Made by a program: the position numbers and the translations under genes
Part shown: piece by piece, positions 5,152 through 5,917 of the stretch
How positions within the stretch are numbered: the stretch's first letter is position 1
Layout of the letters: each line of letters opens with the position of its first letter
The notes under the pieces: generated by a model
What the model saw: the letters and a program-made list of their open reading frames with translations, nothing else
The model's database searches: none
What the model was told of the DNA's origin: nothing
Source: Deltaproteobacteria bacterium
GTDB lineage: Bacteria > Myxococcota_A > UBA9160 > SZUA-336
Direction of reading: 5' to 3'
Assembly: GCA_030665705.1 (NCBI GenBank)
Contig: DAOUZG010000127.1
Span: forward strand, 1 to 5,917
DNA length: 5,917 nucleotides

Positions 5152-5917
5152 TCAACCCCGTCTCCCCCAGCGCCGCAGGAGATCGACGAGGAGCCGCACC
5201 CCCACCCCCGTAGCTCCCGGCACGCAGTCCGGAAGCCCCTTGGTCGTGTGGGCGGTCCCGGCGATGTCGAGGTGGATCCACGGGCGATCCCCGACGAAAT
5301 TCGAGAGAAAGGCGCCCCCGAGGATCGTGCTCCCTTCGCGTCCCCCTGTATTTTTCAAATCGCCGACCTGGCCCTTGACCTGCTCCTTGTACTCGTCCCA
5401 GAGCGGGAGCGGCCAAACCCGCTCCCCCGTCCGATCCCCCGCCTCGGTGGCGCGACGCATGAGCGCCTCGTCGTTTCCCATGAGCCCGGAGCAGTGGGTG
5501 CCCAGCGCGATCACACAAGCCCCCGTCAGCGTCGCGATATCGACGATCGCCGCCGGTTCGAACCGTTGTGCGTAGTGGAGGGCGTCCGCGAGCACGATGC
5601 GGCCCTCGGCGTCGGTGTTGAGCACCTCGACCGTCTTCCCGGAGGCCGTGTGCACTATGTCGCCGGGGAGATAGGCGCGCCCGTCGGGCTTGTTCTCGGC
5701 AGCCGCGACGATTCCGACCAGGTGCAGCGGGAGTCGCAGGAGGGCGGCAGCCCGGAGCGTGCCGAACACGGTGGCCCCTCCGGACATGTCGTGCTTCATC
5801 TCCGGCATCGTTGGAGGGGGCTTCAGGGAGATGCCCCCCGTGTCGAAGGTGATCCCCTGGCCGACCAGCGCGATGGTCGGGACTCGGCGGCGGGCAGGAG
5901 AGGGCCGGTACTCTAGG
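5152..5917 (-). CDS. pepA: Leucyl aminopeptidase, M17 family (C-terminal catalytic part; N-terminus beyond the window)
   Basis: The last 254 residues of an M17 aminopeptidase, which in full removes N-terminal residues from peptides in the cytoplasm as a hexamer with two metal ions. The frame stays open to the window edge; an internal ATG at 5806-5808 is not the start, because conserved sequence (LVGQGITFDTGGISLKP) lies upstream of it. In the visible fragment D25, D43, D102 and E104 match the metal-binding acids with the same spacing as bovine lens enzyme (18 and 59 residues between the aspartates), and K32 and R106 (NTDAEGR) match the two catalytic residues. The fifth metal ligand, the lysine of the usual VGKG, is glutamine here (Q20). 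The tail LDIAGTAHTTKG and GATGVGVRLLVDLL is typical. It ends 142 bp before the cytochrome c gene, probably a separate unit. In some bacteria PepA also binds DNA; nothing here shows that. Confidence 0.93.
   Translation of the reverse strand, partial: LEYRPSPARRRVPTIALVGQGITFDTGGISLKPPPTMPEMKHDMSGGATVFGTLRAAALLRLPLHLVGIVAAAENKPDGRAYLPGDIVHTASGKTVEVLNTDAEGRIVLADALHYAQRFEPAAIVDIATLTGACVIALGTHCSGLMGNDEALMRRATEAGDRTGERVWPLPLWDEYKEQVKGQVGDLKNTGGREGSTILGGAFLSNFVGDRPWIHLDIAGTAHTTKGLPDCVPGATGVGVRLLVDLLRRWGRRG

Noticed and set aside
5248..5916. Open frame on the plus strand opposite the aminopeptidase
   Set aside because: The minus-strand frame carries unmistakable M17 motifs to the window edge; the plus frame has no recognisable motif and is a shadow.

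Overview
The window is a GC-rich, densely coding stretch of bacterial chromosome with eight protein genes and almost no spare DNA. The sigma-32 (RpoH) family sigma factor, the periplasmic-type monohaem cytochrome c and the GC-rich codon usage suggest a Gram-negative bacterium of the proteobacterial or former deltaproteobacterial type (Myxococcota, Desulfobacterota, Binatota or similar). The exact lineage cannot be fixed from sequence reading alone. No rRNA, tRNA, CRISPR array, insertion sequence or phage gene was seen, so this looks like housekeeping rather than accessory DNA.

Left part (1-2826). A small NifU-type Fe-S protein gene runs leftward (30-308). Rightward from essentially the same point runs a molybdenum-cofactor group: a fused MoaD-MoaE molybdopterin synthase (307-966), a MoaB/Mog-type protein (963-1481, TTG start overlapping the previous stop), and after a 34-bp gap a membrane-anchored or secreted HExxH metallopeptidase-like protein with a helical-repeat segment (1516-2826). 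The first two rightward genes are clearly translationally coupled. The Fe-S protein and the cofactor genes fit together loosely, since molybdenum-cofactor synthesis starts with an Fe-S enzyme, but that link is inference.

Right part (2827-5917), all leftward in transcription order: the C-terminal catalytic domain of a leucyl aminopeptidase (M17, cut by the window edge), a 142-bp gap with a perfect tandem 23-bp repeat and a possible promoter, a monohaem cytochrome c, an RpoH-type sigma factor, and a crotonase-family enoyl-CoA hydratase/isomerase. The last three have gaps of 38 and 36 bp and could form one transcription unit. The crotonase gene meets the metallopeptidase gene tail to tail with no bases between the two stop codons.

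The most notable points are: (1) the tandem dyad repeat overlapping a TTGACA box upstream of the cytochrome; (2) glutamine in place of the conserved metal-binding lysine of the M17 aminopeptidase; (3) the MoaD-MoaE fusion that keeps an internal Gly-Gly, which would need proteolytic release; (4) two divergent genes whose ATG codons share one CATG; (5) a crotonase whose acid residues match the PaaG-like pattern rather than a classical hydratase. No wholly new system was identified.
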